Source: Pseudomonas viciae (lineage in GTDB: Bacteria; Pseudomonadota; Gammaproteobacteria; Pseudomonadales; Pseudomonadaceae). From it: 64,000 bases of DNA. The DNA is taken from the NCBI RefSeq assembly GCF_004786035.1, contig NZ_CP035088.1:5789001-5853000 (forward strand). Reading direction: 5' to 3'. Below the pieces are notes generated by a model. The model was not told the DNA's origin, searched no databases, and saw nothing but the letters and a program-made list of their open reading frames with translations. The position numbers were made by a program, and so were the translations under genes. Shown here piece by piece: positions 27,914-36,929 of this stretch; position 1 is the first letter of the stretch; each line of letters begins with the position of its first letter.

Positions 27914-29649
27914 AAAAATTACTGATTGCCAACCGTGGTGAAATTGCCGTCCGCATCGCCCGCGCCTGCCGCGACTACGGCGTGCAGTCTGTCGCGGTCT
28001 ATGCCGACGCGGACATCGACGCCCTGCACGTGCGCCAGGCCGACGAAGCCTACTCACTGAATGGCCAGCGCCCGGCCGAAACCTACCTGGATATCGGCAA
28101 ACTGATCGCCGTGGCCAAACGCAGCGGCGCCGATGCCGTGCACCCCGGCTATGGTTTTCTGTCTGAACGGGCTGACTTCGCCCGGGCGGTGATCGACGCA
28201 GGGTTGATCTGGATCGGTCCCAACCCGCAGACCATCGACGTGCTCGGCGACAAGGTCGAGGCGCGAAAAATTGCCCAACTGGTCGGGGCGCCTCTGGTCG
28301 CCGGTACGCCTGGCCCGGTCGAAAGCGCCGCCGAAGTATTGGCCTTTGCCGAACAGCACGGCCTGCCAATTGCCATCAAGGCTGCCTTTGGCGGCGGTGG
28401 ACGCGGCATGAAAGTCGCCTGGCGCATGGACGAAGTGGCTGAGTTGTTCGCCTCCGCCGTGCGCGAAGCGCAAGCAGCCTTTGGTCGTGGCGAATGCTAC
28501 GTCGAACAGTTCCTCGACCGTCCTCGGCACATCGAAGCGCAGATCCTCGCCGACAAACACGGCAAGGTCGTCGTCGTCGGCACGCGTGACTGCTCCTTGC
28601 AGCGGCGCAATCAGAAGCTGGTGGAGGAAGCGCCAGCGCCCTTTATCAGCGACGAACAGCGCCAGCGCATTCATCAATCCGCCCAGGATATCTGCGCCAA
28701 AGCCGGCTACGTCGGTGCTGGCACGGTGGAGTTCCTGCTCAGCCAGGATGGCACCCTGTCGTTCCTTGAGGTCAATACCCGCTTGCAGGTCGAGCACCCG
28801 GTGACCGAAGAGACCACTGGGGTGGATCTGGTGATCGAACAACTGCGGATCGCCGACGGTTTGCCGTTGTCCTTCAGTGAGACGCCGACCCCGCGTGGCC
28901 ACAGCTTCGAATTTCGCATCAATGCGGAAGACCCAGGCAAGGGCTTCCTGCCCACCCCCGGTCAGATCACCGATTTCCTGCCACCGTCTGGCCCGGGTGT
29001 GCGCCTGGACAGCGGCGTGATAAGCGGCTCGCGAGTGCCCAGCACGTTCGACTCGATGATGGCCAAACTGATCGTCACCGGCGCCACCCGCGAACAGGCT
29101 ATCGTCCGCGCCCGACGCGCCTTGGCGGAATTCAACATTGAAGGCATTGCCTCGGTGCTGCCGTTCCACCGGGCCGTGATGGACCATGACGACTTCACCG
29201 GTGCCGATAAATTCGCCGTGCACACGCGCTGGATCGAAACCGATTTCGCCGAACAGATCACGCTCGCCCCACGTACCGCGGTATCGGCCGACCCAGGCAT
29301 CCTGCGCACGTTTGTCGAGATCGACGGCAAGCGCCACGAACTGGGCCTTCCGGCTGCGCTGCTGCGAGGCGTCAGCCTGAACGCAGCGGGTACCGCCAGC
29401 GAAAGCACGGCCCCCTCCGAGGTCACTGATCCGCAGGCGGTACTGACGCCCGTGGCGGGTAATCTGCATACCTGGGTCGTCGAAGACGGCGAGTCGGTGA
29501 GCACCGGGCAAGTGATCGCGGTTGTAGAAGCCATGAAAATGGAAACCTCGGTCCTCGCTCCTTGTGAAGGCCAGGTGCAGATCGCCAAACAGGCAGGCGA
29601 TTATTTTGAAGCCGGCTCCGTCATTGGCCGCATCAAAACAGCTCTCTGA
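27910..29649 (+). CDS. Biotin carboxylase with C-terminal biotinyl domain
   Basis: A 579-residue protein. Residues 1-~450 are an AccC-type biotin carboxylase: '[21 protein letters not shown]', ATP-grasp loop '[10 protein letters not shown]', '[18 protein letters not shown]' and '[16 protein letters not shown]'. Residues ~500-579 are a biotin carrier domain with '[10 protein letters not shown]'; Lys543 is the predicted biotinylation site. No carboxyltransferase of the acetyl-, propionyl- or methylcrotonyl-CoA type is adjacent. The overlapping upstream fusion has the AHS1/AHS2 fold used by urea carboxylase for carboxyl transfer. The pair may form a biotin-dependent N-carboxylase acting on a lactam or amide; this is an inference. 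Confidence 0.9.
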   Translation: MKKLLIANRGEIAVRIARACRDYGVQSVAVYADADIDALHVRQADEAYSLNGQRPAETYLDIGKLIAVAKRSGADAVHPGYGFLSERADFARAVIDAGLIWIGPNPQTIDVLGDKVEARKIAQLVGAPLVAGTPGPVESAAEVLAFAEQHGLPIAIKAAFGGGGRGMKVAWRMDEVAELFASAVREAQAAFGRGECYVEQFLDRPRHIEAQILADKHGKVVVVGTRDCSLQRRNQKLVEEAPAPFISDEQRQRIHQSAQDICAKAGYVGAGTVEFLLSQDGTLSFLEVNTRLQVEHPVTEETTGVDLVIEQLRIADGLPLSFSETPTPRGHSFEFRINAEDPGKGFLPTPGQITDFLPPSGPGVRLDSGVISGSRVPSTFDSMMAKLIVTGATREQAIVRARRALAEFNIEGIASVLPFHRAVMDHDDFTGADKFAVHTRWIETDFAEQITLAPRTAVSADPGILRTFVEIDGKRHELGLPAALLRGVSLNAAGTASESTAPSEVTDPQAVLTPVAGNLHTWVVEDGESVSTGQVIAVVEAMKMETSVLAPCEGQVQIAKQAGDYFEAGSVIGRIKTAL

Positions 29650-29678
29650 TTTAAAACTTTTCTTTTCGCAGTCAGTAC

Positions 29679-29706
29679 GCGCAACGGGGTAATAACCCGG
29701 TTGCCG
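29679..29706 (+). other. Hairpin between biotin carboxylase and porin genes
   Basis: GCAACGGGGT and ACCCGGTTGC arms around AATA pair with one mismatch. It is not followed by a T-run, so it is more likely a processing or partial-attenuation element that lowers or separates expression of the downstream porin and receptor than a full terminator. Confidence 0.4.
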
Positions 29707-29801
29707 CGTGCTGCCCGCAGAAAACTGTAGATGTAACTTTGCAATCAAAATAACGATAAAACCCAACACATAAATCTGCCGTTATCTGGAGCATAAAGAG
29801 C

Positions 29802-31043
29802 ATGTCAATCAATAAGACTTTGGCTATTGCGGGTACTTGCGCGTTGATTTTCCCATTTACGGCATCTGCAGACTTTATTGCCGACAGTAAGGCCAGTGTG
29901 GAACTGCGTAACTTCTACTTCAATCGTGACTTTCGCAACGGTCCTCCCACGGCCCAGCGGGACTCGGCAAAAGAATGGGCCCAGGGCGCCATGTTGCGAT
30001 TCGAGTCGGGTTATACCGCCGGCACCGTGGGCCTGGGCATCGACGCCGTTGGCATGCTCGGCCTCAAGCTTGACGGCGGTGATGGTTCCGGTGGCACGGG
30101 CCTGTTGCCGGCTGACCTTAGTTCGAAAAACGGCCGCGGCTCACAGGACGAATATTCCAAACTTGAGCTGACGGCCAAGGCGAAGGTGTCGGAAACCGCT
30201 CTAAAGGTAGGCTCACTCGCCTTCCGTACGCCCGTGGTATCGAGCAATGACACACGCCTGTTGCCCTCCACCTTCGAAGGCGCGCTACTGACCTCCAAAG
30301 ACATTGATCAGTTGGTCCTGCAAGGCGGCAAGCTGGAGCAAATCAAGTTCAACAGTTCTTCGAACTATCAGGACTTCACGGGTAACCGCATCGGCGGTGT
30401 CAGTGATGACTTCCGCTTTGCCGGCGGTACTTACAGTTTCAACAAAGCCCTTAGCACAAGTCTGTTCTACGGCAATCTGGAAAATGTCTATCGGCAGTTC
30501 TTTGGCGGCGTCGTCTATGAAATCCCTCTTGCCGCGCAACAGTCGCTGAAGTTCGATCTGCGTTATTCGAAAAGTACCGATGACGGTAACTTCCGCCCCC
30601 TCGATAACCGCGCCGCGAACGGACTGGTTGCCTACACCCTGGGCGCCAACGTGTTCACCGCCGCCTATCAGCGCATGAGCGGTGACGATCCCTTCCCGTA
30701 CATTGCCAATAGCGACCCATACCTGGTCAACTTCGTCCAGATCAATGACTTTGCCAACACTCAGGAACGCTCCTGGCAGCTGCGTTATGACTACAACTTC
30801 GCCGCGCTGGGCATTCCCGGGCTGACGTTCATGAGTCGTTATGTCCAGGGTGACAACGCGTTGGTCGGGGGCAGTAATACGGGCAAAGAGTGGGAGCGCG
30901 ATACGGATATCGGTTACGTGGTCCAAAGCGGTTCGCTGAAAAACCTCGGGGTCAAACTCAGAAACGCTACGGTTCGTTCGAACTTCAGCAATGACCTGGA
31001 TGAAACCCGCCTGATCGTCAGTTACACATTGGCACTTTGGTAA
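29802..31043 (+). CDS. OprD family outer-membrane porin
   Basis: A 413-residue porin with signal peptide 'MSINKTLAIAGTCALIFPFTASA' and the OprD mature start 'DFIADSKASVELRNFYFNRDF'. 'LGIDAVGMLGLKLDGG' and 'LKVGSLAFRTPVVSSNDTRLLPSTFEG' are standard family blocks. OprD channels admit small acids and amino-acid-like compounds. The chain ends in Trp ('TLALW') rather than the usual Phe; an aromatic end still fits the Bam signal. It lies 152 bp after the biotin carboxylase gene in the same direction, suggesting a channel for the cluster's substrate. Confidence 0.92.
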   Translation: MSINKTLAIAGTCALIFPFTASADFIADSKASVELRNFYFNRDFRNGPPTAQRDSAKEWAQGAMLRFESGYTAGTVGLGIDAVGMLGLKLDGGDGSGGTGLLPADLSSKNGRGSQDEYSKLELTAKAKVSETALKVGSLAFRTPVVSSNDTRLLPSTFEGALLTSKDIDQLVLQGGKLEQIKFNSSSNYQDFTGNRIGGVSDDFRFAGGTYSFNKALSTSLFYGNLENVYRQFFGGVVYEIPLAAQQSLKFDLRYSKSTDDGNFRPLDNRAANGLVAYTLGANVFTAAYQRMSGDDPFPYIANSDPYLVNFVQINDFANTQERSWQLRYDYNFAALGIPGLTFMSRYVQGDNALVGGSNTGKEWERDTDIGYVVQSGSLKNLGVKLRNATVRSNFSNDLDETRLIVSYTLALW

Positions 31044-31099
31044 TTCGCTGACGGCGACCTGTGACCCTGCGCAACCGATCCTTATTCAGAGAAAGTGCA

Positions 31100-32983
31100 A
31101 TGAAAAATCTCAGGTTTAACCAGAAGATACTACTGATTGCTTCGTTGCTTATCATGACGGTGTTTTCCACATTCACCGTATTGAATGACGTTCGGTTGCG
31201 TGACGACAACGTAAAAAAAATCGAGGAACACACCCGCGCCCTCTCGACATCGATGGCACATGATATCCAGAGCTGGCTGGACGGAAGACTGATTCTGCTA
31301 AAGGGATTTGCCGAACTCATCGGCCACGATCCCTCGCCGCAAAACATACTCGACAAGTTGCAGAGCCAAGTGCTCATGAGCCAGTTTATCGCCGGTTATG
31401 TGGGCACCCGTGACGGTGGGTTCCAGATCCATCCCCCGCGGGAGATGCCAGCCGATTACGACAGTCGGCAACGGCGCTGGTACATAGACGCCGTAGACCA
31501 TGGCGTGGCAATGACCGAACCCTACGTAGGGGCCGGGATCGACTACCCGATTATCACCCAGGCGGTCGCCCTCCACGCCGGGCAGCAAACGCTCGGCGTC
31601 CTGGGCGCCAGTCTGAACATCGAGACGATTTCTCAAACGCTCAACGCGCAAGCCTTCGAGGGCAGTGGATACGCTTTTCTGGTGAGTAAGGAAGGCAAAA
31701 TACTGGTTCACCCCGACAAGGCACTGATCGGCAAGACACTGTCCGATCTGTTTCCGGGCAATACCCCGGCGCTCAATGATCGATTGGTGGAAGCCACTAC
31801 GGTCGATGGCGTGAAATTCACACTGTTCTCTGCGATCAAAGGCCTGCCGATGAAAGACTGGTACATCGGCATCGTCCTGGACAAGCAGGCAGCCATGGCC
31901 AGTCTTGCTGCGTTCCGCAGTTCGGCGATCATCACCACAATCGTTGCCGGCCTGGCCACCCTGTTGCTGCTCGGGCTGCTTATTCGCGTGTTGATGAAGC
32001 CCCTGCGCCTTATCAGTCACGCGATGGAAGATATCGCCCAGGGCGACGGTGACCTGACCCGACGCTTGTCGATCCTGTCGAATGATGAATTCGGCCAGTT
32101 GGCCGTGAGTTTCAATCGCTTCGGCGACCGGATCCATGCCTCCATCACCGAAGTCTCATCAACGACGAACTCCCTGAAAGAGGCCACCCGCAAGGTCCTG
32201 ACGGCCTCCAACTCCTCGGTTGGGAAGTCGGAACACCAATCCGGCTTTACCAGCAACGTGGCGGCGGCCATTGAGGAGCTTGGGGCGTCGGCGCAAGAAA
32301 TCGCCTCGAGTGCCTCGGCGGCGTCCAGAGGCGCCTCGAGCGCCAGGGCGCAGATCGATTCGAGCTGCATGCTCGTCGAGAACACGGTCAATGCGATGAG
32401 TTGCCTGCAAGAAAACATCGAAGAAACCCGCGCACAGATCGAAGAACTCAACACCAAAAGCGCCAATATCGGCAAGGTGCTGGAGGTCATCTCGACGATC
32501 TCCGGAAAAACCAACCTGCTGGCCTTGAACGCCGCCATCGAGGCAGCCCGGGCCGGAGCGGCCGGGCGCGGGTTTGCCGTGGTGGCGGACGAAGTCAGAA
32601 GCCTTGCCCACCACACCCAGACAGCGACCGAAGAAATCAGGGCGGTGATCGAGGCGCTGCAGGAGGGGGCTACCCAGGCTGCCAAGACCATGCTGCGCAG
32701 CCATGAAATCGGCAGCCAAAGTGTACGTGTGGCGACCCAGGCCGGAGACAGCCTGCTGAGCGTGGTGTCACGCATCATCGAGATCGATGAGATGTGCCTG
32801 ACGGTCGCCGCTGCAACCGAGGAACAAACCAGCGCTGTCGACCAGCTCACTCGGGATGTTCATGAGATCAGCCAGTTGAATCGCCATGCCACCGACAACT
32901 TGTGCTCGACCCTCACGGCGTGTGGAGAACTGGATTTTGAAGTCGGACGACTCCGGAGTGTGGTCGATACGTTCAAGTTGTAG
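31100..32983 (+). CDS. Methyl-accepting chemotaxis protein with dCache sensor (altered amino-acid motif)
   Basis: A 627-residue chemoreceptor: TM1 (~10-30), periplasmic dCache domain (~35-270), TM2 (~283-305), HAMP, then a signalling hairpin ending without a CheR-docking pentapeptide. The sensor keeps most of the amino-acid dCache motif: Tyr120, Arg125, Trp127, Tyr128 ('YDSRQRRWY') and Tyr142. The aspartate that normally follows in 'G-x-D' and contacts the ligand amine is Ser171 ('VLGASLN'). The hairpin tip reads 'SGKTNLLALNAAIEAARAGAAGRGF', with Lys for the usual Gln and Ala for the usual Glu. It starts 56 bp after the porin gene. A role in taxis to 5-oxoproline-like compounds is inferred. 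Confidence 0.9.
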   Translation: MKNLRFNQKILLIASLLIMTVFSTFTVLNDVRLRDDNVKKIEEHTRALSTSMAHDIQSWLDGRLILLKGFAELIGHDPSPQNILDKLQSQVLMSQFIAGYVGTRDGGFQIHPPREMPADYDSRQRRWYIDAVDHGVAMTEPYVGAGIDYPIITQAVALHAGQQTLGVLGASLNIETISQTLNAQAFEGSGYAFLVSKEGKILVHPDKALIGKTLSDLFPGNTPALNDRLVEATTVDGVKFTLFSAIKGLPMKDWYIGIVLDKQAAMASLAAFRSSAIITTIVAGLATLLLLGLLIRVLMKPLRLISHAMEDIAQGDGDLTRRLSILSNDEFGQLAVSFNRFGDRIHASITEVSSTTNSLKEATRKVLTASNSSVGKSEHQSGFTSNVAAAIEELGASAQEIASSASAASRGASSARAQIDSSCMLVENTVNAMSCLQENIEETRAQIEELNTKSANIGKVLEVISTISGKTNLLALNAAIEAARAGAAGRGFAVVADEVRSLAHHTQTATEEIRAVIEALQEGATQAAKTMLRSHEIGSQSVRVATQAGDSLLSVVSRIIEIDEMCLTVAAATEEQTSAVDQLTRDVHEISQLNRHATDNLCSTLTACGELDFEVGRLRSVVDTFKL

Positions 32984-33059
32984 ACACACACGCCATGCCC
33001 CTCGGCCAGTGACCCGAACTGATAGAATGCTCGCCCTGATCCGCCAGACATAGCTCACC

Positions 33060-34301
33060 ATGACCCAAGCGCCCAAGCCTTCCACCCCAAACGTCGCCAT
33101 CATCGGCGGCGGCCCAGCCGGCCTGATGGCGGCCGAGGTGTTGAGTCGGGCCGGGATCCAGGTCGACCTGTATGACGGCATGCCCTCGGTGGGCAGGAAA
33201 TTTCTGCTGGCCGGTGTCGGCGGCATGAACATCACCCACTCGGAAGCCTTTCCGGCCTTCCTGTCCCGCTATGCCGAACGCGCGGCGAACATCGCCCCGC
33301 TGCTGCGGGCATTTGGCGCAAATGAACTGTGCGAATGGATTCATGGCCTGGGTATCGACACCTTTGTCGGCAGTTCCGGGCGGGTATTTCCTACCGACAT
33401 GAAAGCCGCCCCGCTGCTGCGTGCCTGGCTCAAACGCCTGCGCGATGCCGGCGTGATGATCCATACCCGCCATCGCTGGCTGGGCTGGAACCCCGACGGC
33501 AGCTTGCTAGTCACCGCTGCGGACGGCGAAAAAACACTGCGACCCACTGCGACATTGCTGGCGCTGGGCGGCGGCAGTTGGTCACGCCTGGGCTCCGATG
33601 GTGCCTGGATGCTGCCACTGGAACAGCGCGGTGTAGGCCTTGCGCCCTTGCAGCCGAGCAATTGCGGATTCGAAGTGCAGGCCTGGAGCGATCTGATGGT
33701 CAGCAAATTCGCCGGCGCCCCGCTGAAAAATATCGCCATCGGCCTGAATGACGATGTACCGCGCCTCGGTGAATGCGTGATCACCGCCACCGGCATCGAA
33801 GGCAGCCTGATCTATGCCCTGTCGGCGCCAATTCGCGAAGCCATCAACCAACACGGCAGCGCGACGATCCATCTGGACCTGCTGCCAGGCCGACCTGTGG
33901 ATAAAATCCAGCAAGCCCTGAGCAAGCCACGCGGTTCACGCTCAATGGCCAAGCACTTGCACAGCCAGTTGGGGATCGACGGGGTCAAGGCCGCGCTGTT
34001 GCGCGAACTCACGCCCGCCGATTGTTTTAGCGACCCGGCGCGGCTGGCCCAGGCGATCAAGGCCTTGCCATTGACCCTGGTGAAAACCCGCCCCCTGGAC
34101 GAAGCCATCAGCAGCGCCGGTGGCGTGACCTTCGAAGCCTTGGACGAACGGTTGATGCTCAAGCAAGTACCCGGGGTGTTCTGTGCCGGGGAAATGCTCG
34201 ACTGGGAAGCGCCGACTGGCGGCTACCTGCTGACAGCCTGCTTTGCCAGTGGCCGGGCAGCGGGGTTGGGGATGCTGGAGTGGTTGCAGCGCAAGGATTG
34301 A
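33060..34301 (+). CDS. BaiN/HI0933-type flavoprotein (NAD(P)/FAD-dependent oxidoreductase)
   Basis: A 413-residue flavoprotein. The N-terminal FAD-binding motif is 'VAIIGGGPAGLMAAEVLSRAG', followed by 'GRKFLLAGVGGMNITHSE', which marks the HI0933/BaiN family (the TIGR03862-like Pseudomonas subgroup). The C-terminus 'FCAGEMLDWEAPTGGYLLTACFASGRAAG' closes the FAD site. The reaction is not established for this subgroup. It stands alone between the chemoreceptor gene and a run of REP repeats. Confidence 0.88.
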   Translation: MTQAPKPSTPNVAIIGGGPAGLMAAEVLSRAGIQVDLYDGMPSVGRKFLLAGVGGMNITHSEAFPAFLSRYAERAANIAPLLRAFGANELCEWIHGLGIDTFVGSSGRVFPTDMKAAPLLRAWLKRLRDAGVMIHTRHRWLGWNPDGSLLVTAADGEKTLRPTATLLALGGGSWSRLGSDGAWMLPLEQRGVGLAPLQPSNCGFEVQAWSDLMVSKFAGAPLKNIAIGLNDDVPRLGECVITATGIEGSLIYALSAPIREAINQHGSATIHLDLLPGRPVDKIQQALSKPRGSRSMAKHLHSQLGIDGVKAALLRELTPADCFSDPARLAQAIKALPLTLVKTRPLDEAISSAGGVTFEALDERLMLKQVPGVFCAGEMLDWEAPTGGYLLTACFASGRAAGLGMLEWLQRKD

Positions 34302-34305
34302 AGAC

Positions 34306-34446
34306 CTGTGGGAGCGGGCTTGCTCGCGAAGACGGCAGCAGGTCCAATATCAATGCGCGCTGAGCCACCGCTATCGCGAGCAAGCCCGCTCCCACATTGA
34401 CGGGGAGACCCTTCAACTGTGGGAGCGAGCCTGCTCGCGATAGCGG
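34306..34446. repeat. Three REP copies in the rhlE/flavoprotein convergent gap
   Basis: GTGGGAGCGGGC/GCGAGC-type palindromes occur at 34306-34331, 34371-34396 (inverted) and 34417-34446. They nearly fill the 166 bp between the convergent flavoprotein and rhlE genes and probably act as a shared transcript end. Confidence 0.85.
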
Positions 34447-34467
34447 TTTACCAGATAGAGCAGATCA

Positions 34468-35805
34468 TCAAGGCTTACGCTTGCGCGGCCCAGTATTGAA
34501 CACCGGTACCTTGCGCACAGGTTTGACCGAAGGCTCCACAGGCCCAGCGTCGCCGCTGTCCACCCACTTGCCCAGGTTGCGCTTGCCGCCACCGCCCGAG
34601 GTCTTGGGTTTCTTCGGCTTTTTCGGTTTCTTGATGACCTGGCCACTGGCATCGGTCTCCGGCACTCGATGCTCTGGCTCGAAGTCCTGTTCCATCTGCC
34701 GGGGCAATGTCTGACGGGTCAGGGTTTCGATGGCTGACAGCAAATTCACTTCGTCAGCGCAGACCAGGGAAATCGCCTGTCCCGTGGAGCCCGCCCGGCC
34801 GGTACGACCGATACGGTGGATGTAATCCTCGGCAACGATCGGCAGGTCGAAATTCACCACCAACGGCAAATCTTCGATATCCAAGCCACGGGCAGCGACG
34901 TCGGTGGCCACCAGGATCTGCACTTCGCTGGCCTTGAAACGGTCCAGTGCCCGCTGACGGGTGGCCTGGGGTTTGTCACCATGGATTCCGTCGGCGTTAA
35001 TGCCCATGCCCTGGAGTTTTTCCACCAACGCGTCGACACCGTTACGAGTCTTGGCGAATACCAGTACCTGTTTCCACTTGCCCTTGCGCATCAAGTGAAT
35101 GAACAGCTCCGGCTTGCGCTTCTTGTCCACCGTCACCACCCATTGCTTGACGGTGTTGGCGGCAACGTTGCGCGGGCTCACTTCAATGCTCAGCGGGTCG
35201 TTGAGCATCTGCCCGGCCAGCAAGCGGATCGCGTCGGAAAAGGTCGCCGAGAACAACAGGGTCTGACGCTTTTTCGGCAGGGCCTTGTAAATATTCGCCA
35301 GTTCCTCGGAGAAACCCAGATCGAGCATGCGATCGGCTTCGTCCAGTACCAGGGTCTGCAACTGGTTGAACTTCAGCGCGTTCTGCCGGAACAGATCGAG
35401 TAGGCGACCGGGCGTGGCGACCAGCAGATCGACGCCCTTGCGCAGCTTCATCATCTGCGGGTTGATACTGACACCGCCGTACACGGCGTAGGTGCTCAGC
35501 GGCAGGTTTTGCGCGTACTGACGCACGCTTTCATGGACCTGTTCGGCCAGTTCACGGGTCGGCACCAGGATCAGTGCCCGCACCGAGTTGGCGGTCACCT
35601 TGGGCCCTTCGGTGGTCAGCAGTTGCAACAGCGGCACGGCGAAACCGGCAGTCTTGCCGGTGCCGGTCTGGGCGGCGGCCATCAGGTCGCGACCGGCCAA
35701 CACCGCCGGCATGGCTTGGGCCTGCACCGGGGTCGGGGTCTGGTAACCGAGCGTCTCGAGGGCGCGCAGCAAGGGTTCGATCAGGCCAAGGGTGGCGAAA
35801 GTCAT
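34468..35805 (-). CDS. rhlE: DEAD-box RNA helicase RhlE
   Basis: A 445-residue ATP-dependent RNA helicase. It has the Q motif ('TFATLGLIEPLLRALETLGYQTPTPVQAQ'), Walker A 'AQTGTGKT', 'VLDEADRMLDLGF', 'LLFSATF' and 'HRIGRTGRAG' in order. The C-terminal ~70 residues form a basic tail ('KKPKKPKKPKTSGGGGKRN') for RNA contact. I chose ATG 35805 because it begins the conserved Q-motif block; an in-frame codon at 35844 would add 13 unconserved residues. RhlE acts in rRNA maturation and RNA decay in Pseudomonas. Confidence 0.94.
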   Translation of the reverse strand: MTFATLGLIEPLLRALETLGYQTPTPVQAQAMPAVLAGRDLMAAAQTGTGKTAGFAVPLLQLLTTEGPKVTANSVRALILVPTRELAEQVHESVRQYAQNLPLSTYAVYGGVSINPQMMKLRKGVDLLVATPGRLLDLFRQNALKFNQLQTLVLDEADRMLDLGFSEELANIYKALPKKRQTLLFSATFSDAIRLLAGQMLNDPLSIEVSPRNVAANTVKQWVVTVDKKRKPELFIHLMRKGKWKQVLVFAKTRNGVDALVEKLQGMGINADGIHGDKPQATRQRALDRFKASEVQILVATDVAARGLDIEDLPLVVNFDLPIVAEDYIHRIGRTGRAGSTGQAISLVCADEVNLLSAIETLTRQTLPRQMEQDFEPEHRVPETDASGQVIKKPKKPKKPKTSGGGGKRNLGKWVDSGDAGPVEPSVKPVRKVPVFNTGPRKRKP

Positions 35806-35865
35806 GGAAGTACCGTAGGAGAAATCAGCGCAAGGTGTGTGCAATGCGCGGCAGTTTACCCTAAA

Positions 35866-36768
35866 TCAGGATTCGGCCGACGCAGGCTTGGGTTTGCGCC
35901 ACTGAGGCAGCCCGATCAACACCACGGCGCTGATGATCACCAGCATCGCCACGGCCTCTTCAACGCCGATGGTTTCACCGGCGAATACGATCCCCAGCAA
36001 CACCGCCACCGCCGGGTTGACGTAGGCATAACTGGTGGCCGCTGCCGGGCGCACATGCTTGAGCAGGTACATGTAGGCATTGAAGGCAATGATCGAACCG
36101 AAGCACGTCAGGTAAGCCAAGGCGAGCCAGCCTTCCAGCGGCGGCAGGCTCTCCAGGTGTTCACCACTGGCCACGCTGCCGATCAACAGCACCACGCCGC
36201 CCACCAGCATTTCCACAGCACTGGCCATCGCCCCCGCCGGCAACGGCAAGTGCTTGCTCAGCACCGAACCAAAGGCCCAGGACGCCGCCGCGAACACCAG
36301 CAAGGTCGCACCCAGGGGGCTCGATTGCAGGTTGGAACCGAGGTTGAGCATGGCGATGCCGATCAACCCCAACACAATCCCCGCCCATTCCAGACGGGTA
36401 TTACGCGCGCCCCAGAAATAGCCGCAGAGCAAGGTAAACAAAGGCACCGTCGCCACGGCCAGCGCCGCTACCCCGGATGCCACGCCGGTGTGCTCGGCCA
36501 CACTCACCGCGCCGTTGCCAAAACTGAGCAACAGCACGCCAATGATGGCCCCGGCCTTCCATTGCGCCCAGGTCGGCGCCGGTGCCCCGCGCCAGCGCAG
36601 GAAACCGTACATCAGCGAGCCGGCCAGCACGAAGCGAATCCCCGCCAGCAACAGGGGCGGCCAATGCTCGACACCGATGCGAATCACCAGGTAGGTCGAA
36701 CCCCAGATGACGTACAAGGCGAAAAAGGCAGCGATCAATGGCAAAGGGAAACGGCGTAGGCCCGGCAT
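35866..36768 (-). CDS. DMT superfamily transporter (YedA-like)
   Basis: A 300-residue protein with ten membrane segments in two EamA domains. 'FFALYVIWGSTYLVIRIGVEHWPPLLLAGIRF' is the typical RhaT/YedA-type start and 'ATSYAYVNPAVAVLLGIVFAGE' the second-repeat signature. It is divergent from an Lrp-type regulator gene, a common arrangement for amino-acid exporters, so amino-acid or metabolite efflux is the likely job. Substrate not determined. Confidence 0.87.
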   Translation of the reverse strand: MPGLRRFPLPLIAAFFALYVIWGSTYLVIRIGVEHWPPLLLAGIRFVLAGSLMYGFLRWRGAPAPTWAQWKAGAIIGVLLLSFGNGAVSVAEHTGVASGVAALAVATVPLFTLLCGYFWGARNTRLEWAGIVLGLIGIAMLNLGSNLQSSPLGATLLVFAAASWAFGSVLSKHLPLPAGAMASAVEMLVGGVVLLIGSVASGEHLESLPPLEGWLALAYLTCFGSIIAFNAYMYLLKHVRPAAATSYAYVNPAVAVLLGIVFAGETIGVEEAVAMLVIISAVVLIGLPQWRKPKPASAES

Positions 36769-36929
36769 GGTCGGCTCGAAGTCAGGACAATGAGAGGCGT
36801 TATTCTAGAAAGGCGATAAGCGGAAAATAAGTTACAAAACCTGTTTATCCGAACCATACACTTTTCAAAACACGGATATCGGCGCTATAAACCATGCTTT
36901 CGAAAGTCACGCCATTTGGAAGCCAAACC

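Noticed and set aside
36846..36878. TATCCG/CGGATA arms before the first lrp gene as a defined operator
   Set aside because: Arms of six bases 21 bp apart are too weak alone; mentioned only as part of the possible Lrp region.
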